A stretch of 64,000 nucleotides of DNA, from NCBI GenBank assembly GCA_910577315.1, contig CAJTME010000004.1, positions 64,156 to 128,155 of the forward strand. The letters are read 5' to 3'. Each line of letters begins with the position of its first letter. The first letter of the stretch is position 1. The notes beneath the pieces were generated by a model. It saw only the letters and a program-made list of their open reading frames with translations, was not told the DNA's origin and ran no database searches. Below, in pieces: positions 8,572 through 15,875 of this stretch. The DNA is from an uncultured Muribaculaceae bacterium. GTDB taxonomy: Bacteria > Bacteroidota > Bacteroidia > Bacteroidales > Muribaculaceae. Position numbers and translations under genes: made by a program.

Positions 8572-9165
8572 TTATTTTGCGCGCAGGGTCTCGAGTGTGT
8601 CGCGGCGCAGGCCGGGGTCATCGGCAAACACGCCGTTATAGTCGATGGTGACGGTTGACGATTCCTGCTTTTCGACGCCGCGCATTTTCATGCACATGTG
8701 TTGGGCGTCGCACACGACAAGGACTCCCTTAGCCCCGAGGGTGGAGGCGACGATGTCGGCCACCTCGCGGGTGAGGCGTTCCTGAACCTGAAGCTTGCGG
8801 GCGCAGATGTCGACGACGCGGGCGAGCTTGCTGAGCCCAACGATTTTGTCACCGGGGACATAGGCGACTGATATTTTTCCGAAGAAGGGCAGGATGTGGT
8901 GCTCGCACATCGAATAAAATTCGATGTCGCGGACAGTCACCACTTTTGAGCCTTCGTGCTCGAACAGGGCCGATGAGAGGGTGCCGGCGGCATCCGAACG
9001 GTAGCCCGAGGTGAGATAGTAGAGGGCCTTGGCGGCTCGGGCGGGGGTTTTGATGAGTCCCTCGCGGGCGGTGTCTTCACCGAGGAGTTCGATTATGTGG
9101 CCGATGTGGTCGGCTATGCGGGATATGCGTTCGTCGTCGGTTAGATTCTTGACGTCCTGGTTCAT
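8572..9165 (-). CDS. folE: GTP cyclohydrolase I
   Basis: Zinc enzyme that opens GTP to 7,8-dihydroneopterin triphosphate, the first step of folate synthesis. With the ATG at 9165 the protein has 197 residues. Predicted zinc ligands are Cys87 and His90 in SMCEHHILPFFG and Cys158 in AQHMCMKMRG; RTLTREVAD-like and KLARVVDICARKLQVQERL segments are also typical. A TTG three codons upstream would overlap the preceding stop, but the ATG is preferred. It follows the SPOR gene after 5 bases and shares its promoter. Confidence 0.94.
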   Translation of the reverse strand: MNQDVKNLTDDERISRIADHIGHIIELLGEDTAREGLIKTPARAAKALYYLTSGYRSDAAGTLSSALFEHEGSKVVTVRDIEFYSMCEHHILPFFGKISVAYVPGDKIVGLSKLARVVDICARKLQVQERLTREVADIVASTLGAKGVLVVCDAQHMCMKMRGVEKQESSTVTIDYNGVFADDPGLRRDTLETLRAK

Positions 9166-9170
9166 CGTTC

Positions 9171-9683
9171 TCAATGGTTTGCATTAATATGGTCGCGCAC
9201 CACGCGCATCTGGTTGCCAATCGACGGGAAAGCCGCGCGTATGGCGGCCAGGGCTGCGTCGGCTTCCGAGCGGGTGCGGAAATCGCCTACTTTCACGCGC
9301 CAGTAGGGCGAGTTGAACTGCATGTAGGCACGGAACTCGGGAAAGCGGCTTTCGACCTGGCGCTTGCGGTTCTGGGCCTCGTGTTTGGCCGTGCGCACGT
9401 TGTTGTCGTCAAACACCTGCACGCGGTATCCGACCCTGGAGGTGTTGCGAGTCTGGGCGGGAGCGGATTTCTCAGCTTCTTCACTTTCGGAAGGGGCGGC
9501 GACAGCCTGATGGCTTTCCAGACGCTTGAGCAGTCCGTCGGGAAGGATGACTGTGATGCTGCCGGGAGCCTCGATTTGCCTTACAATGTTGAGCGAATCG
9601 GAAGCTTCGGGGCTTTCGGCCATGGCGGCTGTGGCTGCCGAGGCGATGATCAGGCCCGCAATCAGACGTCGGAATATATTCAT
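9171..9683 (-). CDS. SPOR-domain exported protein
   Basis: 170 residues from the ATG at 9683. A signal peptide is evident (basic MNIFRR, hydrophobic LIAGLIIASAATA, then AMA). After a variable linker, residues ~80-165 form a SPOR-like domain (GYRVQVFDDNNVRTAKHEAQNRKRQVESRFPEFRAYMQFNSPYWRVKVGDF is the core, broken here only for description). SPOR domains bind denuded septal peptidoglycan, so a cell-envelope role is likely. Its pairing with folE has no obvious functional reason. It has a strong promoter of its own. Confidence 0.8.
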   Translation of the reverse strand: MNIFRRLIAGLIIASAATAAMAESPEASDSLNIVRQIEAPGSITVILPDGLLKRLESHQAVAAPSESEEAEKSAPAQTRNTSRVGYRVQVFDDNNVRTAKHEAQNRKRQVESRFPEFRAYMQFNSPYWRVKVGDFRTRSEADAALAAIRAAFPSIGNQMRVVRDHINANH

Positions 9684-9730
9684 TGCGCGTGAGGTTTGCG
9701 TAAAGTTCAACAATTAAACAATTCAGACCG

Positions 9731-9761
9731 CAAAATTACGAAAATAATTCCGTATGGCAAA
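9731..9761 (-). promoter_or_regulatory. Promoter of the SPOR-folE pair
   Basis: Minus strand: TTTG (9758-9761), 19-base spacer, TAATTTTG (9731-9738). The -33 box lies inside the T-tract of the preceding tpiA terminator. Confidence 0.75.
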
Positions 9762-9794
9762 AATAAAAGCGGATGGCCTGTTGGGGCCATCCGC
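9759..9794 (-). terminator. Intrinsic terminator after tpiA
   Basis: Perfect 10-bp stem GCGGATGGCC (9769-9778) with GGCCATCCGC (9785-9794), then a T-rich tail on the minus strand. The tail overlaps the next promoter's -33 box. Confidence 0.85.
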
Positions 9795-9817
9795 CGTAAA
9801 TTGTGGATGTGGGTTTA

Positions 9818-10573
9818 TCAGAATGCGTTTACGATGCCCATGAAGTCAGCGCATTTGAGTGCGGCACCGCCGATGAGGCCACCGTCGATGTCGGGTTTTG
9901 CGAAGAGTTCGGCAGCGTTTGAGGGCTTGCAGGAACCACCGTAGAGGATGGAGGTGTTGTCGGCAACTTCCTCACCGTATTTGGCTGCGATTGCTGCGCG
10001 GATGTGGGCGTGCATGTCTTCGGCCTGTTCGGGAGTTGCGGTTTTGCCGGTGCCGATTGCCCAAACGGGTTCGTAGGCGATGATGATCTTGGTGAAGTCG
10101 GCCACGGGCAGGTCGAATAGGGCTTCCTCGAGCTGGAGCTTGACAACATCATTGAAGGTGCCGTTCTCGCGTTCCTCGAGCACTTCGCCCACGCAGAAGA
10201 TGGGGGTGAGGCCGTTGGCGAGGGCGAGGGCGAGTTTTTCGCGGAGGACAGCGGAGTCCTCGCGGTAGTATTGACGGCGTTCGCTGTGGCCGAGAATCAC
10301 GTATGTTGCGCCGGTCGAGGCAACCATGTCGGCTGCAACTTCGCCAGTGTAGGCGCCTTTGGCGTGGTCAGCGCAGTTTTCAGCGCCGAGACCGAGGTTG
10401 TTCTGGTCGATGATTGCGGCGATTGAAGCGAGGTGGGTGAAGGGAACGCATATAACAACGTCGCATTTGGGTTTTGCTTCAGCCACTGCGGCGTTAACTT
10501 CTTCGGCAAGCTTGAGGCCCTCGGGGAGGGTGGTGTTCATCTTCCAGTTGCCGGCTACGATGTTTTTTCTCAT
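9818..10573 (-). CDS. tpiA: Triosephosphate isomerase
   Basis: Interconverts DHAP and glyceraldehyde-3-phosphate. 251 residues, the usual size. The catalytic set is complete: Lys11 in AGNWKMN, His96 in LGHSERRQ and Glu168 in IAYEPVWAIGTG; the phosphate-binding YGGSCKPSNA and GLIGGAALK near the C-terminus are present. It has its own -7 box right after capA and its own terminator, so it is probably a single-gene unit. Confidence 0.97.
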   Translation of the reverse strand: MRKNIVAGNWKMNTTLPEGLKLAEEVNAAVAEAKPKCDVVICVPFTHLASIAAIIDQNNLGLGAENCADHAKGAYTGEVAADMVASTGATYVILGHSERRQYYREDSAVLREKLALALANGLTPIFCVGEVLEERENGTFNDVVKLQLEEALFDLPVADFTKIIIAYEPVWAIGTGKTATPEQAEDMHAHIRAAIAAKYGEEVADNTSILYGGSCKPSNAAELFAKPDIDGGLIGGAALKCADFMGIVNAF

Positions 10574-10575
10574 TT

Positions 10576-10590
10576 TTATACTAAGTATAA
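10576..10590. repeat. 15-base palindrome at the tpiA translation start
   Basis: TTATAC-TAA-GTATAA, a perfect 6-bp inverted repeat ending three bases before the tpiA ATG. It could form a weak hairpin in the mRNA or be a protein site in DNA; it may also be chance in an AT-rich leader. Confidence 0.4.
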
Positions 10591-10614
10591 GTTTGGTTGA
10601 TGTAAATTCTTATG

Positions 10615-10622
10615 CAAAGGTA
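10615..10622 (-). promoter_or_regulatory. Predicted -7 promoter box of tpiA
   Basis: TACCTTTG on the minus strand, 42 bases before the start and immediately after the capA stop. A convincing -33 box was not found. Confidence 0.55.
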
Positions 10623-10637
10623 CGCAGAAAATATGAA

Positions 10638-11687
10638 TTATCGGCGTTTCAAGGGGTAAAAATCTTCGTGCACGTTTTTGTTATGAGTGTCGAAAATGGC
10701 TCTGGCCGAGCGTGAGAAGGCTTTGGCCCTGGGGTCGTCGGAGCGATCGGCCCAGCGCAAGCGGTAGTTGTGGCCTTGAGCGGCTGGTTCGGTGAAAACG
10801 AGGCGGTATGATGCGTCGGAAACGCGCACCCGACCGTCGTCGCCCCGGGTCAGCTTTACTTTCACGAGCGCTCCGCCACGTGTGTCGCAGGTCTTCATGT
10901 TGGAAATCAGGTTTCCGAGTGAATATACCAGCAGACGTGGACCACCATCAGTGTCGGTAAGCTCCATCGGCTGAATCACGTGTGGATGTCCGCCGATGAT
11001 GGCTTCCACGCCAAGGTCGCGCAGGTAGTTTGCCAGCGAGGTCTGGGACGGGTGGGGCAGCAGCTTGTATTCGATGCCCCAGTGGATGCAGGCTATTATT
11101 ATTTCGGCACCGGCGGCGCGGGTTGCGTTCACGTCGTCGCGGATGAGGTCGCGATCGATGTAGTCGACTTTCACATTCCGGCCCGGGGTGATGCCGTTGG
11201 TGCCGTAGGTATAGTTCAGGAATCCCACGCGGATGCCGTTGATGTTGCGGACGAACGGGATGGAAGCGTTGCGTGACGAATCGGAGGAATATGTGCCGAT
11301 ATGGTCAAGCTTACGGCGTTCGAGGGCGTCAACGGTGGCACGCAGTCCGGCGTCGCGGCGGTCGAGAGTGTGGTTGTTTGCGGTGAGGAACAGATCGAAG
11401 CCTGCGCCGGCAAGCGCGTCGATGTAGCTTTCGGGCGCATTGAAGCATGGATAGCCGGAGTAGGGTGGCCGGGACGTCGGGGTCTCGAGATTCACCACGG
11501 CGTAGTCGGCCGATGATATGTATCCGTCGACATGCTCGAAATATTCCGAAAAGTCATACGTGCCGTCAGATTGGCGGGCGGCGTCAATCTGTCCCTGGTG
11601 CATCATCGCGTCACCTGCAAATACAATCTCCGCCTCGTCAATGCCGAGAATCAGCGAAAGAAAAGATATGAGGACGATGAAACCCAT
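10638..11687 (-). CDS. CapA family (PGA_cap) metallophosphoesterase-like protein
   Basis: 349 residues with an N-terminal hydrophobic segment (MGFIVLISFLSLILG) that serves as anchor or signal. The PGA_cap domain motifs follow in order: FAGDAMMH, VVNLETP, TANNHTLDR, CIHWGIEY and IGGHPHVIQPME. Families with this domain include the poly-gamma-glutamate capsule protein CapA and poorly characterised periplasmic hydrolases. No other capsule gene (CapB/CapC) is nearby, so a capsule role is not supported. It is the last gene of the panC-panD-ffh-folD run, 25 bases after folD. Confidence 0.85.
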   Translation of the reverse strand: MGFIVLISFLSLILGIDEAEIVFAGDAMMHQGQIDAARQSDGTYDFSEYFEHVDGYISSADYAVVNLETPTSRPPYSGYPCFNAPESYIDALAGAGFDLFLTANNHTLDRRDAGLRATVDALERRKLDHIGTYSSDSSRNASIPFVRNINGIRVGFLNYTYGTNGITPGRNVKVDYIDRDLIRDDVNATRAAGAEIIIACIHWGIEYKLLPHPSQTSLANYLRDLGVEAIIGGHPHVIQPMELTDTDGGPRLLVYSLGNLISNMKTCDTRGGALVKVKLTRGDDGRVRVSDASYRLVFTEPAAQGHNYRLRWADRSDDPRAKAFSRSARAIFDTHNKNVHEDFYPLKRR

Positions 11688-11712
11688 CGGTCATTCGTTA
11701 CTGAACATTCTC

Positions 11713-12585
11713 TCAATATACCTCGCCGAGAGCCGCGCGGAGGGTGTTCTGCATGAGAGTGCAGATGGTCATGGGGCCGACTCCGCCAGGAACGGGGGTT
11801 ATGTAGGCGCATTTGGGAGCCACGTTCTCGAAATCGACGTCGCCGCTGAGACGGAAGCCTGACTTGCGGCTCGAATCGGGAACACGCGTGGTGCCGACGT
11901 CGATTACGGTGGCTCCTTCCTTGACCATGTCGGCGGTCACAAAACCGGGACGACCGAGAGCGGCCACCAGAATGTCGGCCTGGCGGCAAACTTCGGCAAG
12001 ATTTTCGGTGGCCGAGTGGCATACGGTTACGGTGGCGTCAATGCCTTTCTGCATCATAAGCGCGGCAAGAGGTTTGCCGACTATGTTGCTGCGGCCGATT
12101 ATCACGCAGTTTTTGCCACGGGTGGGAATATTGTAGCGTTTCAGCAGCTCGACGATGCCGGCGGGAGTGGCCGAATGGAAGCAGGGAAGGCCTATCGACT
12201 GGCGGCCTACATTGACGGGATGGAATCCATCGACGTCTTTCGACGGCAGGATGGCCTCGGTCACGCGCTGTTCGTTGATGTGGCGGGGCAGAGGAAGCTG
12301 AACGATGAAGCCATCGACCTCGGGGTCGTTGTTCAGCTGGTCGATGAGGCCGAGAAGCTCGTCCTCAGTGACATCTTCCTCGCGGCGGATTACGGTGGAT
12401 CTGAAGCCACAGGCCTCGCATGCTTTCACTTTGTTGGCTACATAGGTCTCGCTGCCGCCGTCATGTCCGACGAGGACGGCTACGAGATGGGGGGCTCGAT
12501 GTCCCTCGGCCACGCGGGCGGCCACAGTTTCGGCAATCTCAGCCTTGATGCGGGCTGATGTAAGTTTTCCGTCGATTAACTCCAT
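11713..12585 (-). CDS. folD: Bifunctional methylene-THF dehydrogenase/methenyl-THF cyclohydrolase
   Basis: Converts 5,10-methylene-THF to 10-formyl-THF, the formyl donor for purine synthesis. 290 residues. Signatures seen are YVANKVKACEACGF with the catalytic-type lysine, VQLPLPRHINE, the nucleotide-binding GRSNIVGKPLA, and ITPVPGGVGPMTICTLMQNT near the C-terminus. It connects the methylene-THF made by the gcv operon with the purine genes of the window. It lies 27 bases after ffh and 25 before capA in one transcription unit. Confidence 0.96.
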   Translation of the reverse strand: MELIDGKLTSARIKAEIAETVAARVAEGHRAPHLVAVLVGHDGGSETYVANKVKACEACGFRSTVIRREEDVTEDELLGLIDQLNNDPEVDGFIVQLPLPRHINEQRVTEAILPSKDVDGFHPVNVGRQSIGLPCFHSATPAGIVELLKRYNIPTRGKNCVIIGRSNIVGKPLAALMMQKGIDATVTVCHSATENLAEVCRQADILVAALGRPGFVTADMVKEGATVIDVGTTRVPDSSRKSGFRLSGDVDFENVAPKCAYITPVPGGVGPMTICTLMQNTLRAALGEVY

Positions 12586-12612
12586 TGTTCAATCTTCATT
12601 AATACATTATAC

Positions 12613-13953
12613 TTATCTGCGGCCCTTCATGCCTTTGAGACCTTTCATGGCTGCCATGGGATTTTTCATGGAGCCTACGGTGCGCATCATCTGGCGCGTC
12701 TGCTCAAATTGCTTCAACAGGCGGTTTACTTCCTGGATGGTGGTGCCGGAACCGGCTGCGATACGTTTCACGCGTGTGCCCTTGATGGCTTCGGGATGCT
12801 CACGTTCATAGGGGGTCATCGAGTTGATGATTGCCTCCACGCCCTTGAAGGCGTCGTCGGGCACGTCGATGTCCTTGATGGCTTTTCCGAGGCCGGGAAT
12901 CATGGCGGCGAGATCCTTGATGTTGCCCATCTTCTTGATCTGCTGAATCTGCTTGTAGAAGTCGACGAAGGTGTACTGGTTCTTGCGCAGTTTGCGGGCC
13001 AGTTCCTCGGCTTCTTTCTCGTCGAACTGCTGCTGGGCTTTTTCAACGAGCGAGACTATGTCGCCCATGCCGAGGATACGGTCGGCCATGCGCGAGGGGT
13101 GGAACACGTCGATGCCTTCGAGGGTTTCGCCGGTGCCCACGAACTTGATGGGCTTGTCGACCACGGTGCGGATTGAGAGGGCCGCGCCACCACGGGTATC
13201 ACCGTCGAGCTTGGTGAGTACCACGCCGTCGAAGTCGAGGCGCTCGTTGAAGGTCTTGGCGGTGTTGACCGCGTCCTGGCCGGTCATTGAGTCGACCACG
13301 AAAAGGGTCTCGGTGGGGTTGATGGCTTTTTTGATGGCCTCGATTTCCTGCATCATCTGCTCGTCGACGGCAAGACGGCCGGCGGTGTCGACGATGATGA
13401 GGTCGTGATGGTTCTGCTTGGCAAAATCAAGCGCCTTGCGGGCAATGTCGACCGGGTCTTTCGAGCCTTCGATAGTGAAGACCGGCACAGCGATTGACTC
13501 GCCCAGCACCTTCAGCTGGTCGATGGCGGCGGGGCGATATACGTCGCATGCCACCAGCAACGGGCGGAAGCCTTTCTCGCTCTTGAGCTTTTTGGCAAGC
13601 TTGCCCGAGAATGTCGTTTTACCTGAACCCTGGAGGCCCGACATGAGAATGACAACGGGCTTGTCCTTGAGGTTGAGCACGGCTGCGTCGCCGCCCATGA
13701 GGGTGGTGAGTTCGTCGTGCACGATCTTAACCATCAACTCGCCGGGCTTGATGGCCGTGAGCACGTTCTGTCCCAGTGCTTTGGCCTTGACGGTGTCGGT
13801 GAAGGTTTTCGCCACCTTGTAGTTGACGTCGGCGTCGATAAGGGCGCGGCGTACGTCCTTGAGGGTTTCTGCAACGTTGATTTCGGTGATTTTGCCTTCA
13901 CCTTTCAGTATCTTGAAGCTCCGTTCGAGCCTGTCGCTTAGTTTTTCAAACAT
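12613..13953 (-). CDS. ffh: Signal recognition particle protein Ffh
   Basis: GTPase of 446 residues that binds signal sequences and 4.5S RNA for co-translational membrane targeting. N domain about 1-90; G domain with GLQGSGKTTFSGKLA (G1), DVYRPAAIDQL, VDTAGRL and TKLDGDTRGGAALS; the C-terminal M domain is methionine-rich and ends in a basic GLKGMKGRR tail. The gene is embedded in a metabolic run (panD upstream by 19 bases, folD downstream). The 4.5S RNA gene was not seen in this window. Confidence 0.97.
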   Translation of the reverse strand: MFEKLSDRLERSFKILKGEGKITEINVAETLKDVRRALIDADVNYKVAKTFTDTVKAKALGQNVLTAIKPGELMVKIVHDELTTLMGGDAAVLNLKDKPVVILMSGLQGSGKTTFSGKLAKKLKSEKGFRPLLVACDVYRPAAIDQLKVLGESIAVPVFTIEGSKDPVDIARKALDFAKQNHHDLIIVDTAGRLAVDEQMMQEIEAIKKAINPTETLFVVDSMTGQDAVNTAKTFNERLDFDGVVLTKLDGDTRGGAALSIRTVVDKPIKFVGTGETLEGIDVFHPSRMADRILGMGDIVSLVEKAQQQFDEKEAEELARKLRKNQYTFVDFYKQIQQIKKMGNIKDLAAMIPGLGKAIKDIDVPDDAFKGVEAIINSMTPYEREHPEAIKGTRVKRIAAGSGTTIQEVNRLLKQFEQTRQMMRTVGSMKNPMAAMKGLKGMKGRR

Positions 13954-13972
13954 ATATTATATAGGGGAGGGA

Positions 13973-14323
13973 TTATAAGAGCTTGTTTGTGGCTGTGTCG
14001 GGGAAAATCACAGAGGGTCTGAAGGTCTTAGCCTCCTCGAACGGCATCGAGGCGTAGGCCATTATAATAACGATGTCGCCGGGCTGGACAAGACGCGCGG
14101 CGGCTCCGTTAAGACAAATCACCCCACTGCCGCGCGGACCGGGAATCGTGTAGGTGTCGAGGCGTTCGCCGTTGTTGTTGTTGACGATGTAGACGCGCTC
14201 GCCAGCCAGGATGTTGGCGGCGTCGAGAAGGTCTTCGTCGATGGTGATGCTTCCGATATAGTCAAGCCGCGCCTCGGTGACGGTCACGCGGTGGATTTTT
14301 GATTTCAGAACTTCGACGTTCAT
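13973..14323 (-). CDS. panD: Aspartate 1-decarboxylase proenzyme
   Basis: Makes beta-alanine for pantothenate. 116 residues. The self-cleavage site Gly24-Ser25 is seen in YIGSITID; Ser25 becomes the pyruvoyl cofactor. Also present are the typical RVYIVNNNNGERLDTY and GDIVIIMAYA segments. Its ATG overlaps the panC stop by 4 bases, so the two pantothenate genes are coupled. No panB is in the window. Confidence 0.96.
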   Translation of the reverse strand: MNVEVLKSKIHRVTVTEARLDYIGSITIDEDLLDAANILAGERVYIVNNNNGERLDTYTIPGPRGSGVICLNGAAARLVQPGDIVIIMAYASMPFEEAKTFRPSVIFPDTATNKLL

Positions 14324-15177
14324 TTGCTGAGGGGGTATTTTATGTTGTCAATCAGTCGCACGTCGCCGAGCCATACGGTTACGCAACCTACCAGGTCGTG
14401 CCGGGCGTCCTCCCAGGTCTCGACCGGCTGAAGGGTGACGGAATCCACGATTTCGTAATATTCCACTTCCATGCCGTCGATGGCGTTGAGCTCTGTGACG
14501 ACCATTTCCTTAAGGGTTTCGATGTCGATGCGCTGGAGGGCCAGGTCGGCGTTGTCGGTAAGTACCTGATGGATTTCGGGGGCAATGGCGCGTTGCTGGG
14601 GGGTGAGGCGCACGTTGCGCGAGCTCATGGCAAGGCCGTCGGCTTCGCGTTTGATGGGGCATGCCACTATGTCGATGTCGAAGCCTTCGAGTTCGGCCAT
14701 GCGTCGTATGACGGCAATCTGCTGGAAGTCTTTCTCTCCGAAATAAGCCTTGTCGGGGCGGACGAAGTCAAACAGCTTGCTTACGACCTGAGCCACGCCG
14801 TTGAAATGGCCGGGGCGCATGGCGCCTTCCATAACTTCCGCCACGGGGCCGAGGTCAAACACACGTGTGTCGGGTTCGGGATAAACTTCTTCCACGGTCG
14901 GGACGAATGCCACGTCTACACCGGCTTCTGTAAGTTTCTCGCAGTCGGCTTCGACGGTGCGAGGATATGTCAGGAGGTCGTTCTGGTTATTGAACTGGGT
15001 TGGATTGACAAAAACACTGACCACAACGAACCCACATTCCTTGCGGGCGCGTTCTATTAAAGAGATGTGGCCGGCATGGAGGGCACCCATTGTGGGAACC
15101 AGACCTACGGTCAAGCCTTCGGCCTTTGCTTTGGCTACGGCTTCGCGCAGCCCTGCAACTGTTGATATGATTTCCAT
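14320..15177 (-). CDS. panC: Pantothenate synthetase
   Basis: ATP-dependent ligation of pantoate and beta-alanine. 285 residues from the ATG at 15177, chosen over a TTG-type upstream extension because MEIISTVAGLREAV is the usual N-terminus and the -7 box is 25 bases upstream. The ATP-binding HIGH-type motif is PTMGALHAGHISLI; FGEKDFQQ and SSRNVRLT are the family signatures. First gene of a five-gene run panC-panD-ffh-folD-capA. Confidence 0.95.
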   Translation of the reverse strand: MEIISTVAGLREAVAKAKAEGLTVGLVPTMGALHAGHISLIERARKECGFVVVSVFVNPTQFNNQNDLLTYPRTVEADCEKLTEAGVDVAFVPTVEEVYPEPDTRVFDLGPVAEVMEGAMRPGHFNGVAQVVSKLFDFVRPDKAYFGEKDFQQIAVIRRMAELEGFDIDIVACPIKREADGLAMSSRNVRLTPQQRAIAPEIHQVLTDNADLALQRIDIETLKEMVVTELNAIDGMEVEYYEIVDSVTLQPVETWEDARHDLVGCVTVWLGDVRLIDNIKYPLSK

Positions 15178-15201
15178 TTTCAGGTTTGTAAAAATCAGCT
15201 G

Positions 15202-15232
15202 CAAAATTAACGATTATTCCGAAGACGTGCAA
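15202..15232 (-). promoter_or_regulatory. Promoter of the panC operon
   Basis: Minus strand: TTG (15230-15232), 20-base spacer, TAATTTTG (15202-15209). A perfect 11-base direct repeat lies just upstream at 15246-15268. Confidence 0.7.
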
Positions 15233-15245
15233 CCCCTTTTCATTG

Positions 15246-15268
15246 AATGTATGATTTAATGTATGATT
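15246..15268. repeat. Tandem 11-base direct repeat upstream of the panC promoter
   Basis: AATGTATGATT occurs twice (15246-15256 and 15258-15268) with one base between. The 12-base period places both copies on nearly the same face of the helix, as for a regulator binding as a direct-repeat dimer. The remaining stretch 15269-15400 shows no gene. Confidence 0.5.
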
Positions 15269-15401
15269 CCGGGCTGATTATCATGGACAAAAGCATCCTG
15301 GAAGAGTCGGCGGGATGCTTCGCCATAAAACCTAAACGAACTTGAAAATGTTCAAAAAGAGATATATGTTATAAAACATACACGGTTTTTGCCGATTTTT
15401 C

Positions 15402-15432
15402 TTGCGCGGATGGAAATATTGTTATAATTTTA
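15402..15432 (+). promoter_or_regulatory. Probable promoter of the small HTH gene
   Basis: TTG (15402-15404), 20-base spacer, TAATTTTA (15425-15432), which departs from the -7 consensus only in the last base. The leader would be about 45 bases. Confidence 0.5.
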
Positions 15433-15481
15433 TCCCGTAAAAATTTTCAACCGCTATAATTAACCCTAAAATTATACATCT

Positions 15482-15739
15482 ATGTCAAAGACCATCTCAT
15501 TCAACGAGCTTCGTCGTCTCAAAGACAGCTTGCCTGACGGTTCGATGCACAAAATCGCCGATAAGCTTAACGTAACCGTCCAGACTGTTCGCAATTACTT
15601 CGGCGGCTCAAACTATGAATACGGCAAGAACATGGGCGTCCATATCGAACCGGGCCCCGATGGCGGTATCGTTGTTCTCGACGATCCTACTATCTACGAC
15701 ATGGCTGTCGAAATCCTCAAAGAACAGGAGGCGGAATAA
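15482..15739 (+). CDS. Small helix-turn-helix DNA-binding protein
   Basis: 85 residues. Residues ~5-40 (SFNELRRLKDSLPDG, then KIADKLNVTVQTVRNYFGG) look like a helix-turn-helix in which KIADKLNV and TVQTVRNYF are the two helices. The C-terminal half (VHIEPGPDGGIVVLDDPTIYDMAVEILKEQ) is acidic and probably mediates dimerisation. Small proteins of this type are widespread in Bacteroidales, but I know of no assigned target. It is a single-gene unit with its own promoter, followed by a long hairpin. Confidence 0.8.
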   Translation: MSKTISFNELRRLKDSLPDGSMHKIADKLNVTVQTVRNYFGGSNYEYGKNMGVHIEPGPDGGIVVLDDPTIYDMAVEILKEQEAE

Positions 15740-15759
15740 GATCGCCCCATCACTGAAAT

Positions 15760-15801
15760 AATGCACAATGCACAATTTATTTAAGTTGTGTGTTGTGCAT
15801 T
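15760..15801. terminator. 16-bp hairpin after the small HTH gene
   Basis: AATGCACAATGCACAA (15760-15775) pairs with TTGTGTGTTGTGCATT (15786-15801); 14 Watson-Crick and two G-U pairs with a 10-base loop. It lacks a strong T-run, so it may be a transcript-end stabiliser or a dispersed repeat rather than a classical terminator. Confidence 0.55.
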
Positions 15802-15875
15802 AATTGATTTATTATCAGACACACTTAATTAATCTCAGGCGTTGCCCCAGGGCATCGGCCGTAAAATACAAGACT

